A stretch of 57,266 nt of DNA from a virus. The notes beneath the pieces were generated by a model. The model saw nothing but the letters and a program-made list of their open reading frames with translations, was not told the DNA's origin and made no database searches. Position 1 is the first letter of the stretch, and the number at the start of each line of letters is the position of its first letter. Made by a program: the position numbers and the translations under genes. Positions 24,788 to 32,661 of the stretch are shown here, one piece after another. The DNA lies in IMG/VR virus record IMGVR_UViG_3300020469_000055, positions 1-57,266 of that record, one strand, 5' to 3'.

Positions 24788-27284
24788 AGAGGTATTCTGC
24801 TTCGAGAACAGCTTCGATTCGAAGAGTTCCTCGCTGCTCGTGGAGCCTTGCCGGGTGTTTGTCTGGGAGACGCTCTCCCACGAGGTTTTCGGCACGCTTG
24901 CGGATGAGATCAAGTTGGTTGACCGAGTGAATTTCATAGAACTTTTCCTTCGTGGTTTCTTTAAGAATAGAAATACTATTTGCAAGAGTACCGAATGAAT
25001 CGTGAATCATACTAAAGAACTCGATACCCTGCTGAATTAAACAATACATAACAAGTGTCATGTGAGCAGCGTCAAGAGAATGCACAAAATTAGGAGGCAT
25101 TGCTGTTAAGGCTTTATCACAATCATACTCATCAGTGTAATATCCAAACTGAAGCTGAAACTTCTTATCAAACAAACGAACTTGAGAAGGCTTGGGTTTT
25201 CTTGGGTTATACTCATTGATAACAAGAAAACCAGAAGGAGTAATCCAGCTCATAGGCTTATCTATTTCTCCTCCAACCCAACCACATAGAAGCTGAACAT
25301 ACTGCTTTCCGTGATTGCAATGTTTCATAACTTGTGCTTTAGAATCACAAATCAGGGAGCCCATTTCATTTGCTGCCTGATGCATGTTTAGCCCCATCGA
25401 CTCACACCAGTCTAAATGCTTTTCTTGTAACTGATACTGTCTAACTGAGTGATCAGTAATCCCATAAGGATCACACATCACCGAACGCTTTACAACCTTA
25501 CGAGGAATAACTCCTTCCCAATGACTGAGAAAGTGATGTCTCCAATCGCTTGGATTCTTAATGCACATCGACGTACAACCATCGGCTACTAGTTGATATA
25601 CATCAGCGGGTTTATCCTGAGGGGTAAGATTTACTTCAGGTCCTACTGTTTCATCTCTAGTCATCGCAGCCCAGTGTTGAATACCATTACAGGAACCATC
25701 AATCTGAACAGGAACTTGAGTAATCCCATGATTGATTGCATCCATAAGATCAAAGATAGCTGCTAGTCTTTGAAAGCTAGCATTTTTCTTTGGGGCATCA
25801 TCTTCCCAAATACTTGTGGTTCCATGAGGATCAGCACAAACACTAATCCAATCCTCCATATGATCATCAACATATTTAACTCGATCGTTGAATGAAACCT
25901 TATCAACACCCATAAGATTAGCTAGATTAACCTTAATCCAATACAATCCATTTGCGGTTACCTGTTCTGGTTCTGCCGCCATGAGCAAAGCTTTATCTAG
26001 GTCTGCTCCCTGAGGATGCAAGAGGTAGGAGTCGGAATAATATCTACCGCGAAAGTCGCAAAAGTAAGCATGCCAAACAACAAAGGGTTTAATCTTGTAT
26101 GCCTCATGCATACGAAGCTGCATCTGCAAACGAGATGCTTCCGACTTTGCCCACTTGGCCCACCGCCTTGACTTCTCATCAAGCCACTCATGCTTCTCGG
26201 TCTTGCTTCCTTTCTCAGGATACTCTGACATATTTTCTACGGTTGTTTGATCATATGAAGGAATAGTTCCTGTCTCACGACCAGACTTCCATAGGTCATT
26301 TACAACATCTAAGACCTTATTATTAATTCGCCACTCGGTTTTCTGCAAAGTGTTGATTACAGTCCTAGTCATATGAGACATGCAAGAAGGGTCAACCTCT
26401 CTAGCAATATCATTGTCCCCTAAACTATTAGGACTATTCTTAGTATAGGCTACCTTTCTAAGACGACGTATTGACCAGTCCATTAATCCACCAGTTTCAT
26501 CTTCGGTGTGATCAACAGGACGACAAATCATAGGCATTCGATTTGGCATAAGGCGATCTCTAAACTCGTCAATCCTCGTCATCATATATTGTATGAGTTC
26601 ACCTGGTAATGTGATGTATACCTTTTCGGATACCTTAGTCTTCTTGGCCGAGATTTTCTTTTCATATATATTTTTCTTAATGAGAAGACCAGAATCAATT
26701 GCAAGCCGAATCATGGCATGGCCAAAGTTATCCTTCTGTCTAGTAGTAGCCCTGGGAAGAGCGTTAATCTTCTTTGAAAAAGCACGTCGTCTCTTAGGGT
26801 TCCAGTTCTTAAAGTACTTAGATTGATATCGATAGAAAAAAGGATCTGCCTTTCTTGCCTCCAACCAAGAAGCAACTTCCCATGCTTTTGTAGCAATATC
26901 ACGAGAAAGTATTTGGGCCGTAGGCAATGACCATGTATTCAAAGAAGGATTGTCTTCGGCTGCAACGGCTGAGTTATAAATACTTTCCATTGCTGCTCGA
27001 ACTACAAGATATGCTAATCTATCAGGCCCAAGATTCCAGACTTGAAATAACCATTCAGGAAACCGAGCATTTTCTGTATTAGCAACCTGCTCTAAATACT
27101 TAGACATTCCTTCTGCAAACCAAACAGCATGTTCATCAACCACATCATTGAAGGGATCATTATATTCAATAGGCTTTTGGTTGAATCGAACTAGGATATC
27201 TTCCTTCCACTGATCTTCTCGTGCGATCTGAAGATTTCTAAGTTTTTCTTGTTGTTCTTTTGTATATTTATCCCATTGATACAT
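24780..27284 (-). CDS. Single-subunit DNA-directed RNA polymerase (T7 gp1-like)
   Basis: This 834-residue protein (T7: 883) has all catalytic motifs: motif A D-G-S-C-N-G-I-Q-H-W (about residue 528, metal Asp), motif B K-R-S-V-M-C-D-P-Y-G-I-T (about 600, with the conserved Lys and Tyr), and motif C M-I-H-D-S-F-G-T (about 760, second Asp). The C-terminus ends Y-L-F-A, like the FAFA foot of T7. It would transcribe middle and late genes from the TTGACTAAAGTATAG promoters, one of which lies in front of this gene and could give positive autoregulation. Confidence 0.97.
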   Translation of the reverse strand: MYQWDKYTKEQQEKLRNLQIAREDQWKEDILVRFNQKPIEYNDPFNDVVDEHAVWFAEGMSKYLEQVANTENARFPEWLFQVWNLGPDRLAYLVVRAAMESIYNSAVAAEDNPSLNTWSLPTAQILSRDIATKAWEVASWLEARKADPFFYRYQSKYFKNWNPKRRRAFSKKINALPRATTRQKDNFGHAMIRLAIDSGLLIKKNIYEKKISAKKTKVSEKVYITLPGELIQYMMTRIDEFRDRLMPNRMPMICRPVDHTEDETGGLMDWSIRRLRKVAYTKNSPNSLGDNDIAREVDPSCMSHMTRTVINTLQKTEWRINNKVLDVVNDLWKSGRETGTIPSYDQTTVENMSEYPEKGSKTEKHEWLDEKSRRWAKWAKSEASRLQMQLRMHEAYKIKPFVVWHAYFCDFRGRYYSDSYLLHPQGADLDKALLMAAEPEQVTANGLYWIKVNLANLMGVDKVSFNDRVKYVDDHMEDWISVCADPHGTTSIWEDDAPKKNASFQRLAAIFDLMDAINHGITQVPVQIDGSCNGIQHWAAMTRDETVGPEVNLTPQDKPADVYQLVADGCTSMCIKNPSDWRHHFLSHWEGVIPRKVVKRSVMCDPYGITDHSVRQYQLQEKHLDWCESMGLNMHQAANEMGSLICDSKAQVMKHCNHGKQYVQLLCGWVGGEIDKPMSWITPSGFLVINEYNPRKPKPSQVRLFDKKFQLQFGYYTDEYDCDKALTAMPPNFVHSLDAAHMTLVMYCLIQQGIEFFSMIHDSFGTLANSISILKETTKEKFYEIHSVNQLDLIRKRAENLVGERLPDKHPARLHEQRGTLRIEAVLEAEYLFA

Positions 27285-27323
27285 GATTTTCCTTTCAGGT
27301 TCATGAGAATGGTAATTGGAGAA

Positions 27324-27350
27324 TGCTTCTATACTTTAGTCAACCTGGAC
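27324..27350 (-). promoter_or_regulatory. T7-class phage promoter, copy 2
   Basis: The minus strand reads GTCCAGGTTGACTAAAGTAT then AGAAGC. It matches copies 1 and 3 across the core, with two changes in the upstream part. The start is predicted at G 27329, 45 bases before the RNA polymerase ATG. Confidence 0.85.
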
Positions 27351-27371
27351 TGCATTCATCCAATATCCAAA

Positions 27372-27638
27372 TCATGGATGAAGAAAGGTGGTTAAGGTAT
27401 TGTCGCTCCACTTAAGAGGATTCACTTTTGAATCTGGAGTTTCAGAGAGTCCAACAAAACGATTAACAACCTGTAGTGCATCTCCTGTTCGATCAGCCTC
27501 TCTTCCCCTCTTAAGCCTTAGCTTTACATTAACACCCAAGCCCTTGTCTCTAAACTTCAGTGCTTGCTTAGCCTTTCTTTCAAGATCATTAGAAGCAATG
27601 TTAACCGTAAGATTAATTTCCTTAGTTGTCTTAGCCAT
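27372..27638 (-). CDS. Translation initiation factor IF3 C-terminal-domain-like protein
   Basis: This 88-residue protein has a GGAG site before ATG 27638. It aligns end to end, almost without gaps, with the C-terminal domain of bacterial IF3. It has K-E-I near the start, then N-D-L/K-x-x-x-A and K-F-x-x-K-G, V-x-V-x-L-R-L-K-R-G-R-E-A (IF3: T-x-R-F-R-G-R-E-M), a helix ending V-V-N-R, and a final strand F-L-H-P (IF3: V-L-A-P). The IF3 N-domain and linker are absent. In bacteria the isolated C-domain binds the 30S platform and carries most IF3 activities. A phage copy may therefore alter start-site choice or ribosome recycling, by replacing or competing with host IF3. It is the last gene before the RNA polymerase promoter. 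The fold call is by eye. Confidence 0.8.
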   Translation of the reverse strand: MAKTTKEINLTVNIASNDLERKAKQALKFRDKGLGVNVKLRLKRGREADRTGDALQVVNRFVGLSETPDSKVNPLKWSDNTLTTFLHP

Positions 27639-27888
27639 TCATATTCTCCGGATCACTAAAACCATCATCAAAACACCCATCAGAATCATCTACATCAATC
27701 ACAACATCCATCCAATCTTCATTAAAATCATGAACTACTCGAAGAAGTTCTGTCAAAAAGTTTACTTCCTCGGTAAAAAGCATCTTATCTTTCTCGAGAA
27801 AGCACATTCTAATTAAAATATCATACAAATCTTCGTAAATATCTGCGGTGTAAATGCCCTCTACATGATCGGACTCAGGTTCGTGCAT
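27631..27888 (-). CDS. Acidic small protein, unknown
   Basis: The likely start is ATG 27888 behind GGAGG, giving 85 residues, very rich in Asp/Glu with a D-V-V-I-D-V-D-D-S-D tail. The stop overlaps the IF3-like start (ATGAATGGCTAA). Acidic early phage proteins often mimic DNA or bind basic host proteins, but nothing specific is visible. Confidence 0.6.
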   Translation of the reverse strand: MHEPESDHVEGIYTADIYEDLYDILIRMCFLEKDKMLFTEEVNFLTELLRVVHDFNEDWMDVVIDVDDSDGCFDDGFSDPENMNG

Positions 27889-28237
27889 CAAATGCGGCCT
27901 CCAGGGGATAAAGAAAGTTTCGATTTGCAGACTCAATCATATCATCTGTTCCAATGCGGTCAGTAACTTTAATTGTACCACGAAAGAACTTTTTGTCAAG
28001 CAAAGAATGAGCAATTAGCTTTTTATTAGACCAAAGAGTAACAATAAGTGAGTCAATATTTCTAAGATACTCAGCATTAGCATCATAGATATCTTGAATC
28101 TTAGAAGGAATTCTTTTGTAATAAACTTTTATATTTAGAATCGCTCCTTGAATCTTTGCTTCCTCAATCTTAGTTTCAAGATACTTTTCATATGACATTG
28201 CTTTATCAAGTTTAGGATGTCGATATTTATTTCGCAT
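27875..28237 (-). CDS. Unknown protein, 120 residues
   Basis: GGAGG precedes ATG 28237. A basic N-terminus is followed by a coiled Y-L-E-T-K-I-E-E-A-K segment and a mixed alpha/beta remainder. It overlaps its neighbours at both ends. No motif is recognised. Confidence 0.65.
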   Translation of the reverse strand: MRNKYRHPKLDKAMSYEKYLETKIEEAKIQGAILNIKVYYKRIPSKIQDIYDANAEYLRNIDSLIVTLWSNKKLIAHSLLDKKFFRGTIKVTDRIGTDDMIESANRNFLYPLEAAFDART

Positions 28238-28742
28238 AGAATGAACCTCCAGTTGAAAGCCACCAAGGACGGCACCTACCTTTTTTATAACAAAACCATT
28301 CTTTTGTTGATTTGTCTAGTGTATAGTAGTTACGATAAGCCTTAACCGTCATGGAATGCTTGTACGGATCAGGCATACATTGAGGAGGTGCCTCGAACTT
28401 TGTATGCAAAATTGAAGGGGGAGCATAGTCCAGCACGTCACTAAATTTTCTCCACGTCAAATGCTCCTTGCCATATCGATATCTGTACTCATCACACAAT
28501 GCACAGAAGTGATCATACAACCAGTCATAGTTCGGCTTAGACGAGCGAGCCCACACCGCTGAAGGGTGATTCTTATGCGTGCTCTTGTAAAGTCCTACCT
28601 CGTCGCCCCAGTCGTCTCCATCAAGTTCACGATGAGCGGTTGATAGTAACTGAGCAGACTCAAGAATCATCTTGACTACATGCTTGTCACATTGCCATTG
28701 AGCAGACATCTTAGGATCTTCGTCGAGATAAAAAATATTCAT
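28227..28742 (-). CDS. Conserved phage protein with CDKHVVKM motif
   Basis: This 171-residue protein begins M-N-I-F-Y-L-D-E-D-P, followed by C-D-K-H-V-V-K-M-I-L-E-S-A-Q-L-L-S-T-A-H-R, a pattern I recognise from many marine phage genomes without an assigned function. Conserved Cys, His and Trp residues throughout (for example H-K-N-H-P and W-x-R-S-S-x-x-N) suggest an enzyme or metal-binding protein. The C-terminus has a W-F-C-Y-K-K-G-R-C cysteine pair. Confidence 0.75.
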   Translation of the reverse strand: MNIFYLDEDPKMSAQWQCDKHVVKMILESAQLLSTAHRELDGDDWGDEVGLYKSTHKNHPSAVWARSSKPNYDWLYDHFCALCDEYRYRYGKEHLTWRKFSDVLDYAPPSILHTKFEAPPQCMPDPYKHSMTVKAYRNYYTLDKSTKEWFCYKKGRCRPWWLSTGGSFYAK

Positions 28743-28757
28743 TATGCTAGATTTTCC

Positions 28758-29108
28758 TCAGAGAAAAATATTTTCCTCAAGATCATTCATATAGGTTTCC
28801 ATGATGAGGTTTAGTTCCTTATCACCCCTCATGTCGGCTGGAGCCCAGTCGGATACAATGTCCATTTCGTTTTCTGGGATCATCAGGAAGCCGGTGTTCT
28901 TGCTAATATCATCAGACTCCTTGCTTACAATCATCTGGGAGTAATCCATAGACCAAAGGATTTCATTGGTCATTTCCAAGTCGTTATCTAGGCTGTAGTA
29001 GTAGTCATCCTCATCGTCATATAATGACACAACATAGTCATTATCTCGAAGCTCACGAACTAGTTCGGTAGTACGCTCAGTTAGATAGTTCTTTACAATA
29101 GGTCGCAT
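28758..29108 (-). CDS. Acidic protein, unknown
   Basis: This 116-residue protein is rich in Asp, Glu and Tyr (D-D-E-D-D-Y-Y-Y-S). Its ATG at 29108 overlaps the stop of the upstream gene behind GGAG. No family is recognised. Confidence 0.65.
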   Translation of the reverse strand: MRPIVKNYLTERTTELVRELRDNDYVVSLYDDEDDYYYSLDNDLEMTNEILWSMDYSQMIVSKESDDISKNTGFLMIPENEMDIVSDWAPADMRGDKELNLIMETYMNDLEENIFL

Positions 29109-29446
29109 CAGATGTCTCCAGGTCGAGGAATTTCGTAGAATCGTCTAATGTTGTGATGCTTAGCAAGAGCCCGTTCCCAACAGGCTCCTTTACTATGCTG
29201 CCATCCTTCCATCAAATAAATAGCATCGCACTTAAGAAGTGCTTCAACATCCCTTAAAGCACAGGCAGTATAATCATATATATCTAAGCGTCGTTCTGAA
29301 TCAACACCCGCTTCACGATCAAGTTCAGCCGGGTTAATAACATTCCATCCTTCAAGTTTAAGATGATCTGAAATACTATCAAAACGAGGCCAGTTAAGAT
29401 TTTTGTGTCCAGACATAGGACCAGCGACATAAATAGTTTTGATCAT
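29108..29446 (-). CDS. DUF4406 protein, nucleoside 2-deoxyribosyltransferase-like
   Basis: This 112-residue protein opens with I-Y-V-A-G-P-M-S-G, followed by N-P-A-E-L and a D-A-I-Y-L-M-E-G-W-x-x-S-x-G-A-x-x-E-R segment. These are the hallmarks of DUF4406, a branch of the nucleoside deoxyribosyltransferase-like fold. It may act on nucleosides, nucleotides or NAD-like ligands, and the true substrate is unknown. It fits the nucleotide-metabolism content of this phage. Confidence 0.8.
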   Translation of the reverse strand: MIKTIYVAGPMSGHKNLNWPRFDSISDHLKLEGWNVINPAELDREAGVDSERRLDIYDYTACALRDVEALLKCDAIYLMEGWQHSKGACWERALAKHHNIRRFYEIPRPGDI

Positions 29447-29580
29447 TGAATTACCTCATGATGCTCATAATAATAAAACGGCTCCAACTTTCCTTCACAC
29501 CAACTAGCCGCCCTCTCTTCATTCATATATACACCTACCAAAAGATTGCTTTCTACTCGATGAACTGTCCATACACTCAT
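29443..29580 (-). CDS. Micro-ORF, 45 residues, unknown
   Basis: ATG at 29580 overlaps the upstream stop, and the TGA at 29445-29443 overlaps the DUF4406 start (ATGA). A Tyr-rich E-P-F-Y-Y-Y-E-H-H end is present. Coupling on both sides supports it. Confidence 0.55.
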   Translation of the reverse strand: MSVWTVHRVESNLLVGVYMNEERAASWCEGKLEPFYYYEHHEVIQ

Positions 29581-29747
29581 TTTTCTTTCTCCTGTTTGTG
29601 ACCTTTCCAAGCACTAACATCTTCATCCCCAGGATCATGGCCTTCCATCCAAACAATATCCTCCCCAAAATGAGTTGGTTCAATATTGTTTTCTAGATAT
29701 TCAAGTAACTTTTTATAATGAAAATTAATAGATCTATTACCTGTCAT
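29577..29747 (-). CDS. Small acidic protein, 56 residues
   Basis: ATG at 29747 and TGA at 29577. It has an N-terminal basic helix, then P-T-H-F-G-E-D-I-V-W-M-E-G-H-D-P-G-D-E-D. It forms part of a chain of overlapping small genes. The function is unknown. Confidence 0.55.
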   Translation of the reverse strand: MTGNRSINFHYKKLLEYLENNIEPTHFGEDIVWMEGHDPGDEDVSAWKGHKQEKEK

Positions 29748-29952
29748 TATAACTTTCCTTTTCTGCGTCTATATAAAAGTCGTCTCTAGTATAGTTTCCA
29801 TTAGTATCAGCATTTCTGTATTTAGTGTAATATTTATTTCCTCCTCGTTCTTCCGTTTGAGACTTTGTAATTTTTTCAATTGCTTGCTCAATATCTTTAA
29901 CGGTTTTTCGAGCATTTGCTAAAGCCTGATAGAGATCTGTTAATGCTTTCAT
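29737..29952 (-). CDS. Small coiled-coil protein, 71 residues
   Basis: ATG at 29952 overlaps the ThyX stop (ATGA). The N-half is a coiled coil (residues about 3-33), and the C-half is polar and Tyr/Asn-rich. The function is unknown. Confidence 0.6.
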   Translation of the reverse strand: MKALTDLYQALANARKTVKDIEQAIEKITKSQTEERGGNKYYTKYRNADTNGNYTRDDFYIDAEKESYNDR

Positions 29953-30644
29953 TTCGAATCTTCCTTTGAATTGAATCCAAAAAGTGCTGCACTAGCCATT
30001 GGAAAGTGATGATTAAGAATGGACTGAACCGCATTTGCATACTCCCAGCACTCTGCTTGAGCATGGTCATCACCACGAAGATCGACAAAGCGATACCAAG
30101 CCTGAAGAGAACCAGTCCAAATCCATTCAGTCATAGTAGCCTGAGGAAGGAATGCTCGTGCTTGCTCGGGGCAGATACCCCTTTTAATAAGTTCTTGATA
30201 TCCAAGAGAAGCATCAATATATTTTTCTCTAATATTATCAAGAACTATTCCCTCAACAGGGATTGCTCCTTCATGAACAGATCCTTGCTTCATATTGCCA
30301 GGACGCTTTCTAAAAGACTCCGGAAGCCAAAAAGATGGTTTCTCATCAACATATCGTCTGCTTACTTCATTCCAAGCAAACCCAACAACATGCTTCTGAA
30401 ACTGCCTAGCAATAAACATAGGAGCCGTAAAGTGCAGGGTCATTCCAACATGAGCAAAGGGTGACCAGTGATTATGATTAGCAAGATAACGAAGAAGCCT
30501 AGAATTCTGATCTTCACTAAACTGACTTGCCTCCTTGTGAAAAGAGACTCGAGCAGCATCACAGATATCCATATCAGTTCCATTGTTACGCTTGTGAGTA
30601 ACTGGTCTAATAATTTTATGTACCCATCCATCAGTAATTTTCAT
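29949..30644 (-). CDS. thyX: Flavin-dependent thymidylate synthase
   Basis: This 231-residue protein starts at ATG 30644 behind AAAGGA. The ThyX signature appears as Q-K-H-V-V-G-F-A-W-N-E-V-S-R-R-Y. It is the phage-type variant of the RHRxxSxNExSxRY motif, with K-H replacing R-H and one extra residue. H-W-S-P-F-A-H (FAD/folate region) and the C-terminal R-x-x-L-P-Q-A-T-M-T and L-R-G-D-D-H-A-Q segments are also typical. It makes dTMP from dUMP using FAD and methylene-tetrahydrofolate, using dUMP supplied by the phage dUTPase. Confidence 0.93.
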   Translation of the reverse strand: MKITDGWVHKIIRPVTHKRNNGTDMDICDAARVSFHKEASQFSEDQNSRLLRYLANHNHWSPFAHVGMTLHFTAPMFIARQFQKHVVGFAWNEVSRRYVDEKPSFWLPESFRKRPGNMKQGSVHEGAIPVEGIVLDNIREKYIDASLGYQELIKRGICPEQARAFLPQATMTEWIWTGSLQAWYRFVDLRGDDHAQAECWEYANAVQSILNHHFPMASAALFGFNSKEDSK

Positions 30645-30666
30645 AGTAGATCCTTTCAAAAGTGAA

Positions 30667-30750
30667 TAGCCTCGGAGGGACTCGAACCCTCAAGACCCTA
30701 AGGTCGTCAGATTTTAAGTCTGATGCGTATGCCAATTCCGCCACAAGGCC
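30667..30750 (-). tRNA. tRNA-Leu, anticodon UAA
   Basis: The 84-base class II tRNA has acceptor GGCCTTG pairing with CGAGGCT (G-U pairs), anticodon loop CTTAAAA (anticodon TAA), a long variable arm and T-arm GAGGG-TTCGAGT-CCCTC. The discriminator is A and no CCA is encoded. Confidence 0.95.
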
Positions 30751-30758
30751 AGTGTTAA

Positions 30759-30992
30759 TTAGTTATCCGTTAGATATGAGTCGTCGGTGAAGTCTCCGTA
30801 TCGTTGGCAGCAATCAGGAGAGTCAATGCTGTCGCAATCAGGACACTCCTCCTCCTCAAAATACTTAAAGTACTTATTGCAAAGATACTCCAAGCCATCC
30901 TCACTAGGAAGACCATCCTTTCCTCCGCAAGCATGGTAAAAACACGACGCTACTTCAAACCAATCAATATCTTGGACATCACCAGTCATCAT
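30759..30992 (-). CDS. Acidic cysteine-containing protein
   Basis: About 77 residues from ATG 30992 behind GGAG. A C-P-D-C ... D-C-C pattern near the C-terminus could bind metal, and N-terminal E-V-A-S-C-F-Y-H-A-C-G-G adds two more Cys and a His. It overlaps the upstream gene by 14 bases. The function is unknown. Confidence 0.6.
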   Translation of the reverse strand: MMTGDVQDIDWFEVASCFYHACGGKDGLPSEDGLEYLCNKYFKYFEEEECPDCDSIDSPDCCQRYGDFTDDSYLTDN

Positions 30993-31290
30993 TATTCTCC
31001 TCATCATCATCATAATGATCTTCAATAAAAGAAATTGTAACAGACTTTACCCTACCAGAAAAAGTATCAACCTCTACTTCTACAGGATACCGTCCGTCTC
31101 CATATCCTGAATCAATACACAAACCAACTCCCTTACCAAGCGGCTGATTAACATTCTTATCGTAGTCCAACTTTTCACAAAAGTCGTCTACCCAATCGTT
31201 GACACGGCTTGAGGCATCATTGCCCAGTACATAACAAGGATCTCCAATCCAGATACATCCTGCATCTACATTAACGTAATGCTGTTCCAT
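30979..31290 (-). CDS. Conserved phage protein, W-I-G-D-P-C-Y family
   Basis: This 103-residue protein starts at ATG 31290 behind GGAG. The pattern I-W-I-G-D-P-C-Y-V-L followed by G-Y-G-D-G-R-Y-P-V and G-R-V-K-S-V-T-I-S-F is recurrent in phage and bacterial proteins of unknown function and is beta-rich. It ends in an acidic D-D-D-E-E-N tail. Confidence 0.65.
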   Translation of the reverse strand: MEQHYVNVDAGCIWIGDPCYVLGNDASSRVNDWVDDFCEKLDYDKNVNQPLGKGVGLCIDSGYGDGRYPVEVEVDTFSGRVKSVTISFIEDHYDDDEENNDDW

Positions 31291-31310
31291 TGTATTCTCC
31301 AAGGTTGCGT

Positions 31311-31448
31311 TTATCGAATCCTCTTTCCATTACCCGAACGAGAAGTTCGTGCAGGCTGATTACCCTTACCCTTCTTACTTCGACGAGGCTTACCGGGCTT
31401 AAGTCCCCTCATCATATTATTATTTCCAATACTGGTACGCTTTGCCAT
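31311..31448 (-). CDS. Small basic protein, 45 residues
   Basis: ATG 31448 to TAA 31311. It is rich in Arg, Lys, Gly, Asn and Ser (K-P-R-R-S-K-K-G-K-G), as expected for a nucleic-acid binder. It lies between an unknown gene and tRNA-Lys. A SD-like AGGAG lies upstream. Confidence 0.55.
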   Translation of the reverse strand: MAKRTSIGNNNMMRGLKPGKPRRSKKGKGNQPARTSRSGNGKRIR

Positions 31449-31479
31449 ATGATTCTCCTAAAGTAAATGTGAATTGAAA

Positions 31480-31552
31480 TGCCCTCAGCAGGACTCGAAC
31501 CTGCGACCATCGGCTTAAAAGGCCGCTGCTCTACCAACTGAGCTATGAGGGC
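31480..31552 (-). tRNA. tRNA-Lys, anticodon UUU
   Basis: The 73-base tRNA has acceptor GCCCTCA/TGAGGGC, D-arm AGCTCAGTTGGTAGAGC, anticodon loop CCTTTTAAG (anticodon TTT) and T-arm GCAGG-TTCGAGT-CCTGC. The discriminator is A and no CCA is encoded. Confidence 0.97.
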
Positions 31553-31564
31553 AGTATTAAATTG

Positions 31565-31684
31565 TCAAGGCAGAGGACGTTTTCGATTCCAATCATCATA
31601 CCGTGAAAATAAATCAGTAATATAACTAGAGTTCTTGTTTGTTCTTTTTATCCAAAGCCTACATCTAGAAGGGCATCTCTTCAT
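31565..31684 (-). CDS. Possible micro-ORF, 39 residues
   Basis: ATG at 31684 follows AAAAGG inside the previous gene. The product is basic with an early C-P-S-R-C pair and D-D-W-N-R-K-R end. Position and ribosome site support it, but the out-of-frame overlap and small size leave doubt. Confidence 0.4.
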   Translation of the reverse strand: MKRCPSRCRLWIKRTNKNSSYITDLFSRYDDWNRKRPLP

Positions 31685-31826
31685 TGTCCTTTTCAACCTG
31701 ATCACACCACTCACAAAAATCAGACCATGCTTCTTCTTCATACTCATCTTTATCTTCTCCAGGATAGTTACCGTCCCAGTCTTCTTCCTCAAACAAATCA
31801 AAATCAGGATTGTCTTTGTGATACAT
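31665..31826 (-). CDS. Small acidic protein, 53 residues
   Basis: ATG 31826 overlaps the upstream TAA (TAATG). The product is dominated by Asp, Glu and Trp (F-E-E-E-D-W-D-G, E-E-E-A-W-S-D-F-C-E-W-C). The function is unknown. Confidence 0.6.
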   Translation of the reverse strand: MYHKDNPDFDLFEEEDWDGNYPGEDKDEYEEEAWSDFCEWCDQVEKDNEEMPF

Positions 31827-32266
31827 TAGTCTGCTCCTTCTCTGAACAATTTGTTATTAGCATCTGCTTCATACTTTAGTTCAAGACGACGCTTCATTTC
31901 TTCATAACTTACAGGATCATATTGAAATCCCATTTTGATCCCACAAATATCCATAAGAATATTTGGACTAAGAACCTCTCCAACAATCATACAAGCCTGA
32001 GCCGCTCGGTATACATCATTTCTGCTCCACCATCCATACTTATCTCCAATATCATACCACCAAAGAATGTAAGCAATCCAATATTCGATGTCTTTCTTGG
32101 TACACTTTGAGGCATAAATATAGTCTAGTTGATCTTCGTTGTCAAGAGGAATAGTAGAAACATCCAACTCGATGGAAGATCCATCGGAAATAATCTGAAG
32201 GATAACATTACTCTCAATTTTGTACTTGTAAGTTGCTTCCTCGAGATAATAAAAAGATACTGTCAT
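31826..32266 (-). CDS. Unknown protein, 146 residues
   Basis: A mixed alpha/beta protein with an aromatic A-Y-I-L-W-W-Y-D centre. Its start overlaps the end of the lysozyme-like gene. It is soluble in appearance, and no motif is recognised. Confidence 0.65.
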   Translation of the reverse strand: MTVSFYYLEEATYKYKIESNVILQIISDGSSIELDVSTIPLDNEDQLDYIYASKCTKKDIEYWIAYILWWYDIGDKYGWWSRNDVYRAAQACMIVGEVLSPNILMDICGIKMGFQYDPVSYEEMKRRLELKYEADANNKLFREGAD

Positions 32267-32661
32267 TAATTCATTTCCTTTCGAACCTTAGTCCAGTAGG
32301 CAACCGTTGCCTTTTTCTTGTAACCGTTCGGCCCACCATTCCAGATGCGAGCCATGTCTTCGTTAGTAGGTATTCGTCCGAGACGCTTTTTAGTTGCATA
32401 CCTTTTCATATAAGCATAAAATACACGTTTGGAATATTCAAGATCAGCACATTGAGAATAGTTTCCACCAATGTTAGCATCTTCCCAACAACCTCGATGT
32501 ATTTGAAGAGGACCAAGAGCAAGATCATTATCACCACGAATAGGACCAATTCTTCCTCCTGTTTCCACGGCATGAATTGCATCAACAAGATCCTTTCCAC
32601 TTACATTAGTTACGATAACTAAGAGAAGTAGAAGTGCTACTATCGTTCTTGGACATTTCAC
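32266..32661 (-). CDS. Secreted lysozyme/transglycosylase-like protein
   Basis: The best start is GTG at 32661, seven bases after AAGGA, giving 131 residues. The upstream in-frame ATG at 32691 has no proper site. A signal peptide is clear (basic M-K-C-P-R, then A-L-L-L-L-L-V-I-V). The mature part begins with A-I-H-A-V-E-T-G-G, the catalytic-Glu helix of SLT/lysozyme-like folds, followed by L-A-L-G-P-L-Q-I-H and later W-N-G-G-P-N-G-Y. It would cleave peptidoglycan in the periplasm, either as a Sec-exported or SAR-type endolysin. It overlaps the lipoprotein gene by 56 bases and is far from the holin candidate. Confidence 0.8.
   Translation of the reverse strand: MKCPRTIVALLLLLVIVTNVSGKDLVDAIHAVETGGRIGPIRGDNDLALGPLQIHRGCWEDANIGGNYSQCADLEYSKRVFYAYMKRYATKKRLGRIPTNEDMARIWNGGPNGYKKKATVAYWTKVRKEMN

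Noticed and set aside
31862-31888. Promoter-like ACTAAAGTATGAAG on the minus strand
   Set aside because: It lies inside a coding sequence, the TATAG core is broken (TATG), and the upstream part does not match.
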